Source: Morella rubra (Eukaryota > Streptophyta > Magnoliopsida > Fagales > Myricaceae). Taken from it: 64,000 nt of DNA. Each line of letters starts with the position of its first letter. Position 1 is the stretch's first letter. This document shows, in pieces, positions 1-11,190 of this stretch. Under the pieces are notes generated by a model that made no database searches, had not been told where the DNA came from, and was given only the letters and a program-made list of their open reading frames with translations. A program made the translations under genes and the position numbers. The stretch spans positions 8,567,845 to 8,631,844 of the forward strand of contig CM025854.1 of NCBI GenBank assembly GCA_003952965.2, given 5' to 3'.

Positions 1-192
1 CTGTTTGGATGCACTCAGGTTTCCATTTGGAAACAATCTCTGTGCGGGGATGCTAATTTTTTAAAAATTATATCCAGTTTTCTAACCAGTCTCTTGTCTG
101 TTCTGAAATTTTTAGAACCTTAGATTGTAGGATTTTGTATGATTTTCTGCATGGAAATTTTCAGGGTGTAAAGGTGCTTTCTTTCTTGGCAG

Positions 193-336
193 ATTACAAA
201 TTTTTTTCTGGATGGCCACTCGAATCCAGATGTGCAGATTATTGGGTTGAAGATGTCTGCAGTATTGGAACATGTCAGGATGCCGGATCACCAGGAAGGT
301 CCATTGCGTTATTCCTCAGTGTCTTCTGCAATCTAA
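193..336 (+). CDS. Probable last exon of an unrecognised gene
   Basis: A 48-codon open frame follows a plausible splice acceptor (ttcttggcag ending at 192) and ends at a TAA at 334-336. It reads ITNFFLDGHSNPDVQIIGLK and continues with MSAVLEHVRMPDHQEG. The middle has the feel of an ARM/HEAT-type helix, but I do not recognise the protein and no motif fixes a function. Upstream exons lie outside the window. An overlapping 77-residue frame (135-368) is longer but looks less protein-like. The sequence after the stop, rich in T and A, would be the 3' UTR. Confidence 0.35.
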   Translation: MTNFFLDGHSNPDVQIIGLKMSAVLEHVRMPDHQEGPLRYSSVSSAI

Positions 337-1451
337 TCAGCATTTGGATGATCAGATGCTATTGTTAACAACATGCAGTCGTTAATAACGAATAGAATAC
401 ACACCAGTTACCAAAAAATTTTCCATATGAGTAGAATATTTCTCTTATCCTAGAAATTGTTCTTTTTGATCTGTTAAACTGTATATCTAGCTGGAAATGT
501 CGATATGTTGTAGGCATCAACTTGATTCCAGTAAGATGCCTTCTTTAGGAATTCCGTTGGACTTAAGTGCTAGGAAGTTTGATGGGAGATTGTTAATTTG
601 CTCTCTTAGGTTAGGAGGTTTACTCTTTCATGTAAACCAGAGACTGTTATTGTTCCAAGTACTATGAAACAGTGGAAGACCTGGCTGCAACAAATGTAGA
701 TTTGTGGGAACGGTTGAACCCTTAAGCAGTTCGATCGTAACCCCCACCCCCCCTCTTTCACCCCGCTCTTCTCTCTTTTATCAAATGAGAGCCTTGAACT
801 GATGTGATTTGCAAAGTAGTTAAATTTTAGAATCTTCATCCTTTGTGCAGTGAGATGTGTAAATTCCAAAGGACAAATTCATATTGGTTGGGACGTTTCA
901 GAATGGGGTGACATTATTGGTGAGGGTTAGTAGAATAAACTAGTTCGTTGTACGGAAAGAACAAAGAAGATGATTGGTTTTAGTGCACTTTTTGTAGCAA
1001 GATGTCCTTCCAAGTGCCTCTCTTCTTCCCTATGAGAGTTCCTTCCTCTTGTGAGACTACTCTCATCTGCCCTTCCCCTTTCTCTTCTTCCACTTTGCTT
1101 TTTATCTTCTTTTTTCCTCAGTTTTAAAATCTCTTCTCGATCTACCACCTTTCATTTATGCCCCTTCCTGCCTTCGCAACACTGTGTGCCCCACCTCTGC
1201 GCTCCCTCGCCACAGGTTTTCCTTTCGTCAAGCTCACACCATGACTTTTGTATCTCCAAAGCACGTGCTGCTAATACACAGCCCGGGCGGGCATGGATTT
1301 CACCGACCACCTCCCTGCATGGCGGATATATGAATATGTGGCCTGCCCCTTCCTCCCTTTTCATTTTTCTTTTTCTCCCCTATAAGAAATCAATGGAACG
1401 GTATGTTTGAAAGAAAATTAGGGAAGAAGGGGAAGGAAGAGAGAGAGCACG
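337..1451. other. Intergenic, no gene seen
   Basis: No reading frame here looks like protein. The first ~550 bases could be 3' UTR of the preceding exon. From about 1010 to 1230 the plus strand is strongly CT-rich, which creates meaningless open frames on both strands. The block ends at the 5' LTR of the gypsy element. Confidence 0.5.
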
Positions 1452-1828
1452 TGTTACGGGACTGTTTGCAAGAAGGTAGAAGAGAAAGAAGACAAGGCAT
1501 TTGGAGAGTTCGGAAGACTTCACTTCCACGAAGTTTGTTCTGTCAGTCGAATAGAATAGCCAAGGGGCTGGGGCTTTCTTTATTCGAGCCTGTTATGTTT
1601 ATTTCAATTGTCTAGTTTAGTGGGTTATAGCCCATGCGTAAGGGGCCCATTAGTGGAGTCTTGTACTTGTTCATTCCTTGCATTTTCAACGCTATCAAAG
1701 AATGTTTTTAAGAAAAGGAGGTCTGACTACCTCGAATAATCTCTACTCTCAATCCCATTTCCATTCAAACAAACATCACAACGTTCATCCATTTACAAAC
1801 AAACCCATTCATAATTGAGGCCCTTACA
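1452..1828 (+). repeat. 5' LTR of the gypsy element
   Basis: It starts tgttacgggac and ends ggcccttaca, giving the TG...CA ends of an LTR. The same 377-bp sequence recurs at 6336-6712. The repeat sits directly before the primer-binding site. Confidence 0.93.
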
Positions 1829-1842
1829 TTTCGTATCAGAGC
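1829..1842 (+). other. Primer-binding site, initiator tRNA-Met type
   Basis: The sequence tttcgtatcagagc directly follows the 5' LTR. The plant consensus complementary to the tRNA-iMet 3' end is tggtatcagagc, so the first bases have drifted. Confidence 0.75.
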
Positions 1843-1851
1843 ACAATCATC

Positions 1852-2870
1852 ATGACACAAAATACTAGATTATCACAGTTGGAGGAAGCTGTAAATCTAA
1901 TGAAGACCCAGCAAGCAAATCATCAATCTTTGTTGGAGACCATGTCCCAGCAACTGTTGCAGATTGCTGATAGTGTCAAAACCTTATCCATCTCCCATGG
2001 AAAGCAGCCTGTAGACCCTGGAGGTTCTGGCGCACTAGTTGGATATGGTGGAGATTCCGACAACCCAAAAGGAGATCCTGGAGGAGGCAGCCCTGAACAA
2101 CCTGCAGTACATGAAAAAGATGTATCGAGCAGTAGTGGATTTGCCCAATGTAAGCCCCTTAAACTTGAATAGGTTTGATAGTGAGAATCCTGCTACTTGG
2201 ATCTATAAGGCCAATCAATTCTATAGTTATTATCAAACACCTATTGGGCAGAAAGTTTTGTTGGCTTCTTTTCACATAGAGGGTGATGCACTTGTTTGGT
2301 TCCAAGATTCTAAAGAGGCTGGTGTTTTTACCAACTGAGAGGCTTTTACTAAAGCTTTGTATACTCGGTTTGGTTCTATGGTTTATGATGACCCAATGGA
2401 GGCTTTACATCGACTCCGACAAACAGCTACTGTTACTGAGTATAAAACTCAGTTTGAAGTGTTATCTAATAGGATTAGAGGACTCTCTGAACGCAACAAG
2501 TTGAATTGCTTTATGAGTGGACTGAGAGATGAGATTCGCTTCCAAGTTAAGCTCCTCAACCCCCTTACACTTAATGTTGCGTTTGGATTGGCCAAAATTC
2601 AGGAGGAGAATGTGGCAACCATAAAAAAGAGTCTTAGATCTGGATTTTTGGATGCTGGAAGAAACTTGAACCAATCTGGTCATAAGGGTTTTAATTCTAG
2701 GGGTGGCAACTTCTCAAAAGGCAATGTTGACTCAAAACCCAGATTTCCTATAAAAAGATTGTCTCCTGCTCAAACGCAACAGAAGAGAGAAAAGGGTCTT
2801 TGTTATAACTGTGATGAGAAGTGGAACCTGTAGCATCAATGCACGGGAAAGAGAATTTATATGATGGAAG
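1852..2870 (+). pseudogene. Gypsy gag, frameshifted
   Basis: The frame opens with ATG at 1852 (MTQNTRLSQLEEAVNLMKTQ, coiled-coil-like). It shifts near 2090-2160 into a frame reading WIYKANQFYSYYQ and LVWFQDSKEAG, the retrotransposon gag capsid core. A TGA at about 2336 breaks it, then it resumes through LHRLRQTATVTEYKTQFEVL. A zinc knuckle follows near 2800-2845 (CYNCDEKW...HQC, a CX2CX7HXC form) with a TAG inside it at about 2831. The product would be the particle protein; this copy cannot make it whole. Confidence 0.85.
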
Positions 2871-3526
2871 AGGCGGAATGGGTTTCGGAGGACGAAGAAG
2901 AGAGGGAGGAAAACATTAGTGACTCACCTGCTAGAGCTGACATGGAGCATGGGGATCCTGAAATTTCTATACATGTCATTTCTGGCATTCCTAAGCCAAG
3001 TACCATGCGACTAGTAGGAAGGATAGGGGTAAGCAAGGTGGTGATTTTGGTGGACACGGGCAGCACTCATAATTTTCTGGATCCTTCAGTGGTTCAGAAA
3101 AATAGACTACCCTTGACTAAATACAATAAGCTGCGTGTGAGGGTGGCTAATGGGGATACCATGATGGCTGAAGGTGGGTGCGAGAGAGTGACGGTTAAGA
3201 TGCAAGGGCAGAATTATGAGGCTGACTTCTACTCACTGTCATTGGGAGGATGTGATGTCGTTTTAGGGAGTTAGTTGGTTGAGTACTCTTGGCCCTATTT
3301 TATGGGATTTTGTGAGCTAACTATGTCTTTTGATTATAAAGGCAAAGCAATATTGTTACATGGGCTAAAATCTACAACTGAGTGGTCTATGATGAAAGGT
3401 CAGAATTTTCATGTTCATGCCGAGTTGGAGAGGCAAAGTGTGGTTTTACATGCTGTTCATGCAGTTGCTGTACAAGATGAAGGAACCTTGGTACCACCTC
3501 TACAAGACCTCCTACAACAATTTTAG
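2861..3526 (+). pseudogene. Gypsy aspartic protease and linker
   Basis: An open stretch from 2861 carries an acidic linker and then VVILVDTGSTHNFLDPSVVQ at about 3040-3095. DTG is the catalytic motif of retropepsins. The flap and C-terminal part (FYSLSLGGCDVVLGS) follow, and a TAG at 3272-3274 interrupts the frame (family members usually read W here). The reading continues in the same register to 3526, where another TAG stops it. Active-site residues are present but the polyprotein is broken. Confidence 0.85.
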
Positions 3527-4342
3527 GACATTTTTGCTGAACCTAAGGGCCTACCCCTAATTAGAACTCATGATCACCAGATTAACCTTAAGGAAGGGGC
3601 ACTACCAGTGTGTGTTCGTCCTTATAGATATCTATTTTATCAAAAAGGGAAAATTGAGAAAATTGTCCGGGAATTGTTGGAAGTAGGGGCTATCAGGCCA
3701 AGTCAATCCCTATTTTCCTCTCCCGTTTTGTTGGTTAAGAAGGCGGATGGTAGCTGGAGAATGTGTGTGGATTATGGGGCTCTTAATTAGGCTACGGTTA
3801 AGGATAAATATCCTATTCCTGTCGTGGATGAACTCTTAGATGAGCTGCATGGGGCCACTATTTTTTCCAAGTTAGATCTGAGGTCGGGTTACCATCAGAT
3901 TCGGGTGAGGGCTATTGATGTGTCTAAAACTGCATTTAGGACCCATAAGGGTCACTATGAATTCTTGGTCATGCCCTTTGGGCTTACCAATGCTCCTTCT
4001 ACCTTCCAAGGGTTGATGAATGACGTGTTTCGACCTTTTATAATCAAATTTGTGTTAGTGTTTTTTGACAACATCATAGTGTACAGCAAGACCCTACAGG
4101 AGCATGTGTTGCACTTGACTAAGGTTTTGAGTGTGATGCGACAGCATCAGTTATATGCAAAGAGGACAAAATGTCACTTTGCATATACTGAAATTGACTG
4201 TCTTGGCCACCTTATTTCTGCTCATGGGGTGCGGGTTGATCCAGACAAAATTACTGCTATGTTAGAGTGGCCAATTCCGAAGAATTTGAAGGCCTTGAGG
4301 GGATTTTTGGGACTTACAGGTTATTATCGCAAATTTATTTAA
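3527..4342 (+). pseudogene. Gypsy reverse transcriptase
   Basis: The RT domain reads from the RPYRY motif (about 3617) through SPVLLVKKADGSWRMCVDYG (about 3718-3777), a TAG at 3788, then [12 protein letters not shown] and [13 protein letters not shown]. The catalytic box reads [10 protein letters not shown] at about 4060-4090. In this family the box is FFDDI, so the second catalytic Asp is Asn here and the enzyme would be inactive even without the stops. It runs into the connection domain (GYYRKFI) and ends in a TAA at about 4340. Confidence 0.9.
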
Positions 4343-4850
4343 GCGTATGGGCAGATTGCAACTCCCCTAACCCAACTACTGAAGAAAAATTCCTTCAGTT
4401 GGACTGAGGAGTCAACTCAAGCCTTCCTAAAATTGAAAGAAGCAGTGACTAATCCACCCGTGTTAGTTCTACCAGATTTTACAAAGGTGTTCATGATTGA
4501 GTGTGAGACATGTGGGGTGGGAGTAAGGGTTATGTTAATGCAGCAAGGTCGACCATTAACTTATTTTGATCAAGCTTTGAAGGGTAGATTGCTGCATCTT
4601 TCAACATATGAAAAGGAATTGTATGCTCTTGTGTGTGCTGTTCAAAAATGGTGGCCCTATTTGGTTGGATAGACTTTTACAATCAAAACAGATCAGCAAA
4701 GCTTGAAGTTTATGCTGGAACAGAGGATTGGCACCCTGGCTTAGCAGAAATGGCTTACCAAGTTACTTGGATATGATTTTTCCATTGAATATAAAAGGGG
4801 TAAGGAGAATCGAGTGGCTGATGCACTCTCATGAAGGGATGAGGCTATTG
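4343..4850 (+). pseudogene. Gypsy RNase H
   Basis: The frame 4433-4672 reads VFMIECETCGVGVRVMLMQQ and then LSTYEKELYALVCAVQKW, the RNase H pattern; the usual first catalytic D is replaced in VFMIECE. A TAG at about 4670 follows LVG. The same register continues with FTIKTDQQSLKFML, another stop, and the typical end RVADALS at about 4812-4832, again followed by a stop. Confidence 0.85.
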
Positions 4851-4879
4851 AGGGAGGTGTCCTAACAACTATCACTTTT

Positions 4880-5900
4880 CCTCAACCAGTTTGGGTTGAA
4901 GAATTGAGGCAGAGCTATGTGGGTGATCCATTAGGTCAGAAGCTTATTTCTAAGAGTCAGCAAGGAAGGTTACAAGGCAACACAGTAGTGGTACGTAATG
5001 GAATTATAGTGAAGAAGGGAAGGATTTATGTAGGTGCTTCCCCAACCCTAAAGTCCCAATTATTGGCTCATGTGCATGCTAGTCCTACAACAAGTCATTC
5101 AAGATACCACAACTTTACATAGGGCCAAAGGTGATTTTTATTGGCTCGGGATGAAGGCTGACATAAAAAAATATGTGCGGGAATGTGATATGTGTCAACA
5201 CAATAAATCTGAAAATCTCAGCCCACTTGGTCTACTACAACCATTACCCATATCAGAGAGAGCATGGGTAGATATCTCTATGGACTTCATAGAAGGGTTA
5301 CCCCCCTCTAATGGTCTCACGGTTATTTTAGTGGTGGTTGATAGGTTGACAAAATATGCTCACTTCATTGGTATTTCTCATCCCTATACAGCATCTACCA
5401 TTGCCTACCACTTTACTAATCATGTCCTCAAACTACATGGCTTACCTCAGTCAATTGTCTCAGATCGGGATCCTATTTTTTAAGCAATTTTTGGACTAAG
5501 TTGTTCCAATTACGGGGGACTATCCTAGCTCACTCTTCAGCCTATCACCCCCAAAGTGACGGAAAAACTGAAATTGTCAACAAAAAAGTGTGGCTCAATA
5601 TCTGCGTTGCTATTGTGGTGAGAAACCAAAATCTTAGTCTCTTTGGCTCTCTATGGCTGAGTGGTGGTATAATACAAGTCATCATTCATCTACACAGTGT
5701 ACCCCATTTGAGGCTCTCTATGGCTACCCTCCCCCATGGTTGATTCATTACATACCCAATACTACCTAAAAGGAAGCAATGGCATCCCAACTCAAAACCA
5801 GAGACCAAATTATCGACACACTCAAACACAACTTGCAAGCTGCTCAAGAACGATATACTAGTTAGTATAATAGGCATCATATAGAGGGAAGTTTTGATCT
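4880..5900 (+). pseudogene. Gypsy integrase
   Basis: A zinc-binding HHCC head spans about 5080-5200, with FYWLGMKADIKKYVRECDMC preserved and a stop or shift near 5120. The catalytic core follows: WVDISMDFIEGLP (first D), SIVSDRDPIF (second D, then TAA at 5481), and HSSAYHPQSDGKTEIVNKKV (catalytic E) in the next segment. The D,D,E triad is therefore still readable, but the frame is interrupted at least three times. Confidence 0.85.
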
Positions 5901-6290
5901 TGGGGACTAGGTTTACTTACGATAGCAACCTTACCGTCAGAAAACGTTGGCTGCCCTCAAAAGCTTGAAGCTTTCGCCTCGTTTCTATGGTCCATTCTAG
6001 GTAACTCAGAAGATCGGCACTGTGGCCTACAAACTCGCTCTTCCCACTGAGGTACATATACATCCAGTGTTCCACGTCTCTTGCCTCAAGAAAAAATCGG
6101 ATCTCACTCCATTCCACTTCTGGCTTTACCCCCCATCGATGCTGAAGGAGCTGTTCAAGCAGAGCTTGAAAGGATCTTAGATCGGCGCTTTCGGAGAGGA
6201 GGTAATCGAGCTGTCATCGAGGTTCTAGTGAAATGGAAGGGCGCAGATGATGAAGACTCGACGTGGGTGCCTTACTAGCGTTTGTGTGAT
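5900..6290 (+). pseudogene. Integrase tail with chromodomain
   Basis: After a degraded integrase C-terminus, the frame 6081-6278 encodes a chromodomain: AELERILDRRFRRGGNRAVI, then EVLVKWKG and DSTWVPY. In chromoviruses this module is thought to guide integration to particular chromatin (family knowledge). A TAG at about 6276 replaces the expected Glu/Trp region at the end of the fold. The polypurine tract (gatgggaa, about 6328-6335) directly precedes the 3' LTR. Confidence 0.85.
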
Positions 6291-6335
6291 GAATACCCCC
6301 ACCTTGTGGGCAAGGTTTTTTGAAGACGATGGGAA

Positions 6336-6712
6336 TGTTACGGGACTGTTTGCAAGAAGGTAGAAGAGAAAGAAGACAAGGCATCTAGAGAGTTCGGAAG
6401 ACTTCACTTCAACAAAGTTTGTTCTGTCGGTCGAATAGAATAGCCAAGGGGCTGGGGCTTTCTTTATTCGGGCCTGTTATGTTTATTTCAATTGTCTAGT
6501 TTAGTGGGCTATAGCCCATGCGTAAGGGGCCCATTAGTGGAGTCCTGTACTTATTCATTCCTTGCATTTTCAATGCTATCGAAGAACGCTTTTAAGAAAA
6601 GGAGGTCTGACTACCTCGAATAGTCTCTGCTCTCAATCCCATTTCCATCCAAACAAACATCACAACGTTCATCCATTTACAAACAAACCCATTCATAATT
6701 AAGGCCCTTACA
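6336..6712 (+). repeat. 3' LTR of the gypsy element
   Basis: Same length (377 bp) as the 5' LTR, starting tgttacggg and ending ggcccttaca. About 17 substitutions separate the two by eye, nearly all transitions. Confidence 0.93.
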
Positions 6713-7070
6713 TTACGCTAGAGAAATTTTTGTATGTTCTCGTAGATACAAATTATCTGCATCTGTACAATTGAAGAATGAAAAAGGAATCTCTAACTAA
6801 TTCTATACTGAGCAAAGTGAGACATGCACTAGCACTCTATGACGCACTACTCTGGCACCAGAAGGCGTATTCATTGACCACCAATGCCAGTTCATTTTAG
6901 GATAACTCAGCAAAAGAATTAAAGATAAAATACGATGACCAAGCGTTTACTAACAAAAAAAAAATTGTAACCAGCGCAGTTGGTTATATTCGTGAAATTT
7001 GCTCTTCCTTTTTGCTATGTGAGCTGTCTTCAAATGTTGCTTGAACTGCAGCAATATCATACTGCAATAC
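6713..7070 (-). repeat. Probable 3' LTR remnant of a reverse-strand copia element
   Basis: This is the sequence beyond the polypurine tract of the copia fragment at 7071-9262. On the minus strand the purine run sits at about 7070-7081, immediately before this block. No second LTR is visible, so limits are approximate. The gypsy element abuts its far end. Confidence 0.5.
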
Positions 7071-9262
7071 CCTCCCCCCCACAAGATGGAGAATAAATGT
7101 AAGTTATTCCCATCTTGTGTAGGTGTGAAGTGAGGATATATAAAGGGAGTGCCTTGGTGAAAATGTCAGCTAGCTACAATTGTGTGACAATATGTGTAGG
7201 AGTGATATTGCCTGCTTGCACCTGATCTCGTACTAGATGACAGTTAACCTCAATGTGCTTGGTGTGCTCATGGAAGACAAGGTTGGTAGCTTGATTTTCA
7301 TAGAAAAGAGTTGAAGCTTGAGGGTGTAATGTCTGAAGATCAGCGAGGATGTAATGAAGCCATGTTAACTCGAAACTAGTAGCTGCCAGGCTCAATATTC
7401 TGCCTCAGTAGAAGAGTGAGAAACAACAGTCTGCTTCTTTGATTTTCATGAGATGAGGGAGTGCCCAAGAAGAACACAATATCCCATAACAAACCGACGT
7501 GTATCTTGACAAGAAGCCCAGTCTGAGTTCACAATTAGCTTGCAGCTGTAATGGAGAAGAAGATGAGAGTAAGAGTCCTTGACCTATGGCTGCTTTGATA
7601 TATCGAAGAACCTTATGTGCTATTGCAAGATGAGCCGATGTAGGCTAATTCAAAAACTGACTCAGTGTCGAAATGTTATAACGACTTAAATCAGGTCGGG
7701 TGATAGTGAGGTAGAGCAACCTACCAACAAGCCTCCTATAAACTGTGGGGTCTGGAAGCAAGTTACCTGTGTCCTTAGGAATTATGAATACCTGAGATAT
7801 CCTAGCCAAGGCCTTATCTTTATAATCAGACATGGTGCGATTGTTAGTGTGTGGGATGACCCCTGGACACCAGAAATGCCTTCCTTCAAACCTCAATCCA
7901 GGATTGACATCCAAGGACCACCTCCTGCATTGAAGGTTAGTGAGTTGGTTGACCCCACTCATAGGCGCTGAAATAGACGGTATTTAGAGAATCTTTTTTC
8001 TCCAGTGTGTGGAGAAAATCATCAATATTAAGTTGCCTCCTTCCTCAGCACCAGATTCTGTTATATGGCAGCAAGAGCATTCGGGTGCTTTTTCAGTAAA
8101 GTCAGCTTACTATACTGACCAGGATGCTAGATAGGTCCCCCTCAGTTACTGCACACTTTATTAACTAGAAACAGCTTTGGGCTTGCAAGATACATGATCA
8201 ATTGGGAATAGGGCTTATCTTGCTGCGGTTTGTAGAGACTCTACGGGCCGGTTAATTGAGGCTTGTGGAGGTGAGTTTTCTACTAACAACGTCCCACTTA
8301 TAGCGAAGACACAAGCTATCATCCTAGCATTTCAAGCAACTGAAGGTCTCTCACTGTCCAGGGTTGTGTTTGAGGGAGATTCCCTATTAGTGTGCACAAC
8401 TGTAATGGAAGTGAATTTCCCATCCCTTAGTCCTCTTTAGTTTCACTCTTCCATTTTGAAGACTTTCTTAGCAGACGTCCTGGTTGGTTAATTGAATGGG
8501 CACCGAGGCACCAAAACTTGTTTGCTCATCATCTTGCTGCTTGGATAGCAAGATTTAAGATATTTAGTAGTTTATGTTTTTCAGATATTCCTCCCGGTGT
8601 ACCGAACTCTGATGGCTCCTTTACCCCCCTTAAAGTAGCCTTTGTTTAAATACAGTTGTTTGCTTAGAAAAAAAAATACCTTTGTCCTTGATGAGTTTCA
8701 AGCCTTGATCCATAGGAATCTTAAGAGGCTTAGATTCGAGTGTACCTGAATCAGCAAGTATATCCAAGGTGTAGTTCCGTTGGTAAATATGAATGCCATT
8801 GGGAGACCTAGCAACTTCAATGCCCAAAGAAGTATCTTAACTTGCCAAGGTCTTTGATCTTAGACTTGTTGTCAAGAAATTTCTTCAGATCAGTAATAAA
8901 AGTCATGGAATCACTAGCCATAAAAATATTTTCCACATAAACCAAGAGAGTGGTAAAAGAAGTGCTAGTGATTTGAGTGAATAGGCTGTAATCTGATCGT
9001 GATTGAGAAAATTCATAATCAAGCAATAAAGCAAAAAACTTTGTATACCATTGCCTAGATGCTTGCTTGAGCTCATAGAGACTCTTGAGAAGTTTACATA
9101 CTTGGCCAGGTTCATCTTTATTGTAGCCTGGTTGTTTGTGCATGTAGATTTCTTCTTGTAAGTCTCCATGCAAGAAAGCGTTGTTAACATTAAATTGACG
9201 CAAATGCTACCCTTTTAATGCAGCTATGGACAAGAGACATCCCACGGTAACCATTTTGGCTT
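7071..9262 (-). pseudogene. Ty1/copia pol remnant (RT and RNase H)
   Basis: On the minus strand, from high to low coordinates, this reads the RT start (FNVNNAFLHGDLQEEIYMHK near 9190), KSLYELKQASRQWYTKFFAL, the catalytic box as LLVYVENIFMAS (normally YVDDI, so both Asp are lost), then [19 protein letters not shown] near 7700. RNase H appears at 7174-7395 with HEHTKHIEVNCHLVRDQVQ, followed after a stop by LADIFTKALP. Gag, protease and integrase are missing; homology begins abruptly near 9262. A LINE splits the RT at 7777-8676. Confidence 0.85.
7777..8676 (+). mobile_element. 5'-truncated LINE inserted in the copia remnant
   Basis: The plus strand reads the 3' end of a plant non-LTR ORF2. First comes [19 protein letters not shown] and the zf-RVT-like SVIWQQEHSGAFSVKSAYYT. 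A degraded plant-type RNase H follows, with VVFEGDSLLVCTTVMEV. It ends in an A-run (8668-8676). Flanks tacctgtgtcctt (7764-7776) and tacctttgtcctt (8677-8689) form a 13-bp target duplication with one mismatch. Removing the insert reconnects the minus-strand copia RT. Internal stops show it is dead. Confidence 0.85.
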
Positions 9263-9829
9263 CCCGCTGATCCTCTCAAATTCTCTGTGCTCAAATTGGA
9301 CTGCTCTTGCTTCAGTAATCTCCCTCTCTCTGGTTTGGTTCTCTAATTTTCGAATTTTCCACCGCTCGATCATTAACGATGCTATTTGGTTGCTTTGAGA
9401 AATTGATAACAGATAAAATTGTCCACCGCTCAATTCTCTTCTCTCTCTCTCCCCCTCTCTCATCTATCTATCTATATTGCCATCATTTGAATCAATTAAG
9501 ATGCCTGGTTACTGATATTGAAGTTGGAAAATAGGATTTATATTTTCTCTGTTTTTTCTCAGTTACCAATACAGAAAACTTGCTGATCAATGTATTATTA
9601 ACATTGGACCCTTGTTTGAATCTGGTTGATGCAGGTTATTTAGCGCCCATTTATTGGCATGTTTTTGTTTTGGTGAAAAAATGATATGCTTGTAAGAGTC
9701 GTATGCTTTCTGATCGACGAACTCTTTAGCACCATTGTTGAAAAAAAACAAAATGGTCGACGACTTCATTAGTACCGTGGAGTAAAAAAACAGAACCTGC
9801 CGACACAATCTCTTACCGTCGATGATGTG
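9263..9829. other. No gene seen
   Basis: CT-rich and AT-rich sequence with a short TC/TATC microsatellite at about 9432-9475. The minus-strand open frame at 9224-9463 is only the translation of a purine-rich strand. Confidence 0.5.
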
Positions 9830-10090
9830 TTTGGCCGACTGACATTTTTCTCCGTCGGTGAAAACCAACGATGGCCTCCTCACGACGAACAAATTTTCAC
9901 TGACTATAATTTGTCTCCGTTGGTGAAAAATATCGACGCCCTCTGCACGTCGAGTAAATTCTTGGCCGACTTGAATTTGTCTCCGTCGGAGAAAACCAAC
10001 GACGTCCTCTGCACGTCACGAAACTCATTCTCGACTTGTATTTTTCTTTGTCTGTGAAAATCTATCGACAAGCCACCTCTACGGCTTCAT
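9830..10090. repeat. Four ~63-bp degenerate tandem repeats, transposon-subterminal type
   Basis: Units start near 9830, 9894, 9959 and 10024. Each carries a core like tttctccgtcggtgaaaa followed by a cgacg...ctc(tgc)acg box. Short GC-rich motifs in direct repeat are typical of subterminal regions of CACTA-type DNA transposons (family knowledge). The 76-residue plus-strand frame here just translates the repeat. Confidence 0.6.
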
Positions 10091-10706
10091 CCACGACAGA
10101 AAGTTGAACGTCTACAGAACCAAAAACGACGCCATAATTAAGGTGATTTTATTTAGTTTTCTTGAAAATGTAGCTTTAATTTTGATATTTGATTTTTATT
10201 TACTAAGCTTGGATGCCTGTTTTTTATTTAATGTTGAAATTTTTCTAAGAAATACCTTTCTTACCTCTTCTAGACTTATTGTTCATTTATTGCCTTTTTG
10301 TGATTAAAATTGCTAATACAAGAAATTATGTTCTTAACAATTCTATTTAATAATTATTTTTTTGTTCAATAATTTAAATACATAAATTTTATATGCTTTT
10401 TTTCGTGAAATTATACGGCTTTTCTTTATTTAAAGTGCCCTAGTTATATTTTTCAATAATTTCTAGGCCTTGATAGTAATTTTTAATTAATTTATTTAAT
10501 TACCTAATTGGGGATATGCTTGACCTAACCTTTGACCTCTTTGTTGGGCTATTATTGGGCTTTAAGAAGGTCAATTTAACTTAAAAAAATCTAGAAATTG
10601 ATTGGAGGAGAAGTTGTAAAAAAAGAAAATAAATGTCAGGGATGTACCGTTTGTATGGTTTTACATACCGTTCGCACATCATATAAGATGTGCGAACACT
10701 ATCATA
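10091..10706. other. AT-rich spacer, no gene seen
   Basis: Strongly AT-rich between two blocks of tandem repeats. It could be internal sequence of a degenerate DNA transposon, but I see no coding or structural signal. Confidence 0.4.
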
Positions 10707-11190
10707 ATCATCCGCAACAAAAATAATAATTAAAAAACAATTCTAGCATGTGTATCCTAAATAAAATGACAACGCATATATGAAACATATCCCAACTCAC
10801 AAATAACGACGTCCGAACAACTAAGGAAATGACATAATTTTAGTAAAGTTATGTGTGCATGCTTATAGCACCGTCCGCCAAAAAAAAAAACTTTTAACGT
10901 GTAGGTATATATCATTAACAAAATAATAGGATATTGAACAAGCGTCTGCACGCAAAGTAAGCAATCCAAACGTCATGTAAAACGATATAGTTTATTGAAC
11001 AAATGTGCGCACACTAAAATAAGTGTCCACAACAAAAATACTCCTAAAAAATAAATTTCTAACATGTGTATATATCCTAGACAAGATGACAGCATATAAC
11101 AGCTTAATGTCTGCACGTGACAGAGTCTTGTCCAAACGTATGGTGAAAAACGACATAGTTCAAAACACATGAAGATCAGTTATTATCTTG
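10707..11190. repeat. Three ~159-bp degenerate tandem repeats
   Basis: Units start near 10707, 10865 and 11024. All share a ccaacaaaaat/ccaaaaaaa stretch, an acatgtgtatatatcc-like box, and a (g)tctgcacg...ccaaacgt...acgacatagtt series; units 2 and 3 are the most alike. The spacing is regular but identity is low. It may belong to the same large DNA transposon as the repeats at 9830-10090. Confidence 0.5.

Larger units (their letters stand above)
1452..6712 (+). mobile_element. Ty3/gypsy chromovirus retrotransposon, inactive
   Basis: A 5.26-kb element with two 377-bp LTRs. The order gag, protease, RT, RNase H, integrase, chromodomain is Ty3/gypsy, and the C-terminal chromodomain makes it a chromovirus. 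Small size and short LTRs fit the Reina-type lineage (inference). I count about 17 LTR differences by eye (~95.5% identity), mostly transitions, so it is a fairly young insertion. Flanking 5-mers are gcacg (1447-1451) and ttacg (6713-6717), only 3 of 5 matching, so the target duplication has decayed or the ends came from different events. Stops and frameshifts occur in nearly every domain. Confidence 0.93.

Noticed and set aside
1051-1410. 119-codon plus frame and overlapping minus frames
   Set aside because: The region is CT-rich, frames open on both strands, and no motif is recognisable.
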